A stretch of DNA of 21,024 bases, taken from positions 1 to 21,024 of IMG/VR virus record IMGVR_UViG_3300032291_000229. One strand, 5' to 3'. Numbering within the stretch: the stretch's first letter is position 1; every line of letters starts with the position of its first letter. Under the pieces are notes generated by a model, which saw only the letters and a list, made by a program, of their open reading frames with translations, was not told the DNA's origin and did no database searches. Positions 20,692-21,024 of this stretch are shown here, one piece after another. The DNA is from a virus. The position numbers and the translations under genes are program-made.

Positions 20692-21024
20692 CTAATAGCC
20701 AGAAATTACATCTAAAGTTTCCCACTCATCACCACCATCATCAGCATCGAAGTTGGGGCGGACTAACTGCTCGATGTACGCTAACGCATCCACCGTGTCA
20801 TCGTGTACTCCCTGTGTGGGGAACATTAAGAGTTCATCGACAAATAAATCAAAATCACCTTCAGCGTTTAGGACAATCCTGCCATGCTCTAAATTACCCT
20901 GCAAAGCCCAAGTTACCCTATCTACTTTTTTCTTGTTGCCGTGCGTCAATTCTTCAATGTGAGCGTAACAGTTCATTCTTCGCATAGCGTCCATCAGTGG
21001 ACTCATAATCGCTTGCTTTGCGAT
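20692..21024 (-). CDS. terL: Terminase large subunit, C-terminal end of nuclease domain (partial)
   Basis: The frame stays open to the right window edge (six codons precede the internal ATG at 21006), so this is the last 110 residues of a longer protein. The GRIVLNAEGDFDLFVDELLM segment followed by FPTQGVHDDTVDALAYIEQL is the hallmark end of the RNase H-like nuclease domain of large terminases: the HDD-x-x-DALAY motif supplies a metal-binding aspartate. The upstream IMSPLMDAMRRM and the RVTWALQGNLE segment agree. The full enzyme translocates DNA into the head and cuts concatemers. The ATPase domain lies outside the window. The stop codon TAG forms part of the next gene's ribosome-binding site. 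Confidence 0.88.
   Translation of the reverse strand: MAKQAIMSPLMDAMRRMNCYAHIEELTHGNKKKVDRVTWALQGNLEHGRIVLNAEGDFDLFVDELLMFPTQGVHDDTVDALAYIEQLVRPNFDADDGGDEWETLDVISGY

Overview
This window looks like part of a tailed-phage genome, most probably a short-tailed (podovirus-like) virus of an aquatic bacterium. The evidence is the gene set: large terminase C-terminus, a portal with a long helical tail, scaffold, HK97-type coat, tail-tube and hub-like proteins, three large Ala/Gly/Gln-rich internal-virion-like proteins and a lysis cassette. No tail-length tape measure, sheath or baseplate set is visible. The host cannot be named from sequence alone. Base composition is moderately AT-rich. A B12-dependent ribonucleotide reductase and several small conserved proteins that I associate with marine and freshwater podophages support an aquatic origin. 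No integrase, repressor, tRNA gene or CRISPR array is visible.

Layout. The left edge (1-1969) is the end of a plus-strand block: the tail of an unidentified gene, then a class II ribonucleotide reductase that supplies deoxynucleotides for phage replication. It closes with a UUCG-loop terminator. A 294-base AT-rich convergent gap with degenerate repeats and small hairpins follows. Everything from 2264 to the right edge is on the minus strand and is the late (virion and lysis) block, read from right to left.

In transcription order the minus-strand block runs: terminase C-terminus, a 77-residue unknown, portal; then, behind a near-consensus sigma70-type promoter, an 87-residue unknown, a zinc-ribbon protein, scaffold and major capsid protein, ending at a hairpin terminator. 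Next come an Ala/Ser-rich tail fibre and a second fibre, followed by seven small genes (103, 68, 68, 117, 53, 47 and 82 residues), three of them tiny Lys-rich proteins. A second sigma70-like promoter precedes the tail tubular/adaptor protein, a hub-like protein, a fibre-adaptor-like fragment, a GNAT-like protein, three large putative ejection proteins, and the lysis cassette (coiled-coil membrane protein, GTA-type holin, M15 peptidase endolysin).

Genes are tightly packed. There are ATGA and TTGA overlaps, and several stop codons lie inside the next gene's Shine-Dalgarno sequence. I see no clear defence or accessory island. The most unusual points are regulatory and architectural: a terminator whose T-tract doubles as an arm of a second hairpin in the fibre leader, two gene junctions sharing the same DGGSF-stop/GGAGG design, a cluster of tiny basic proteins, and a putative ejection protein with a similar helix motif at both ends.
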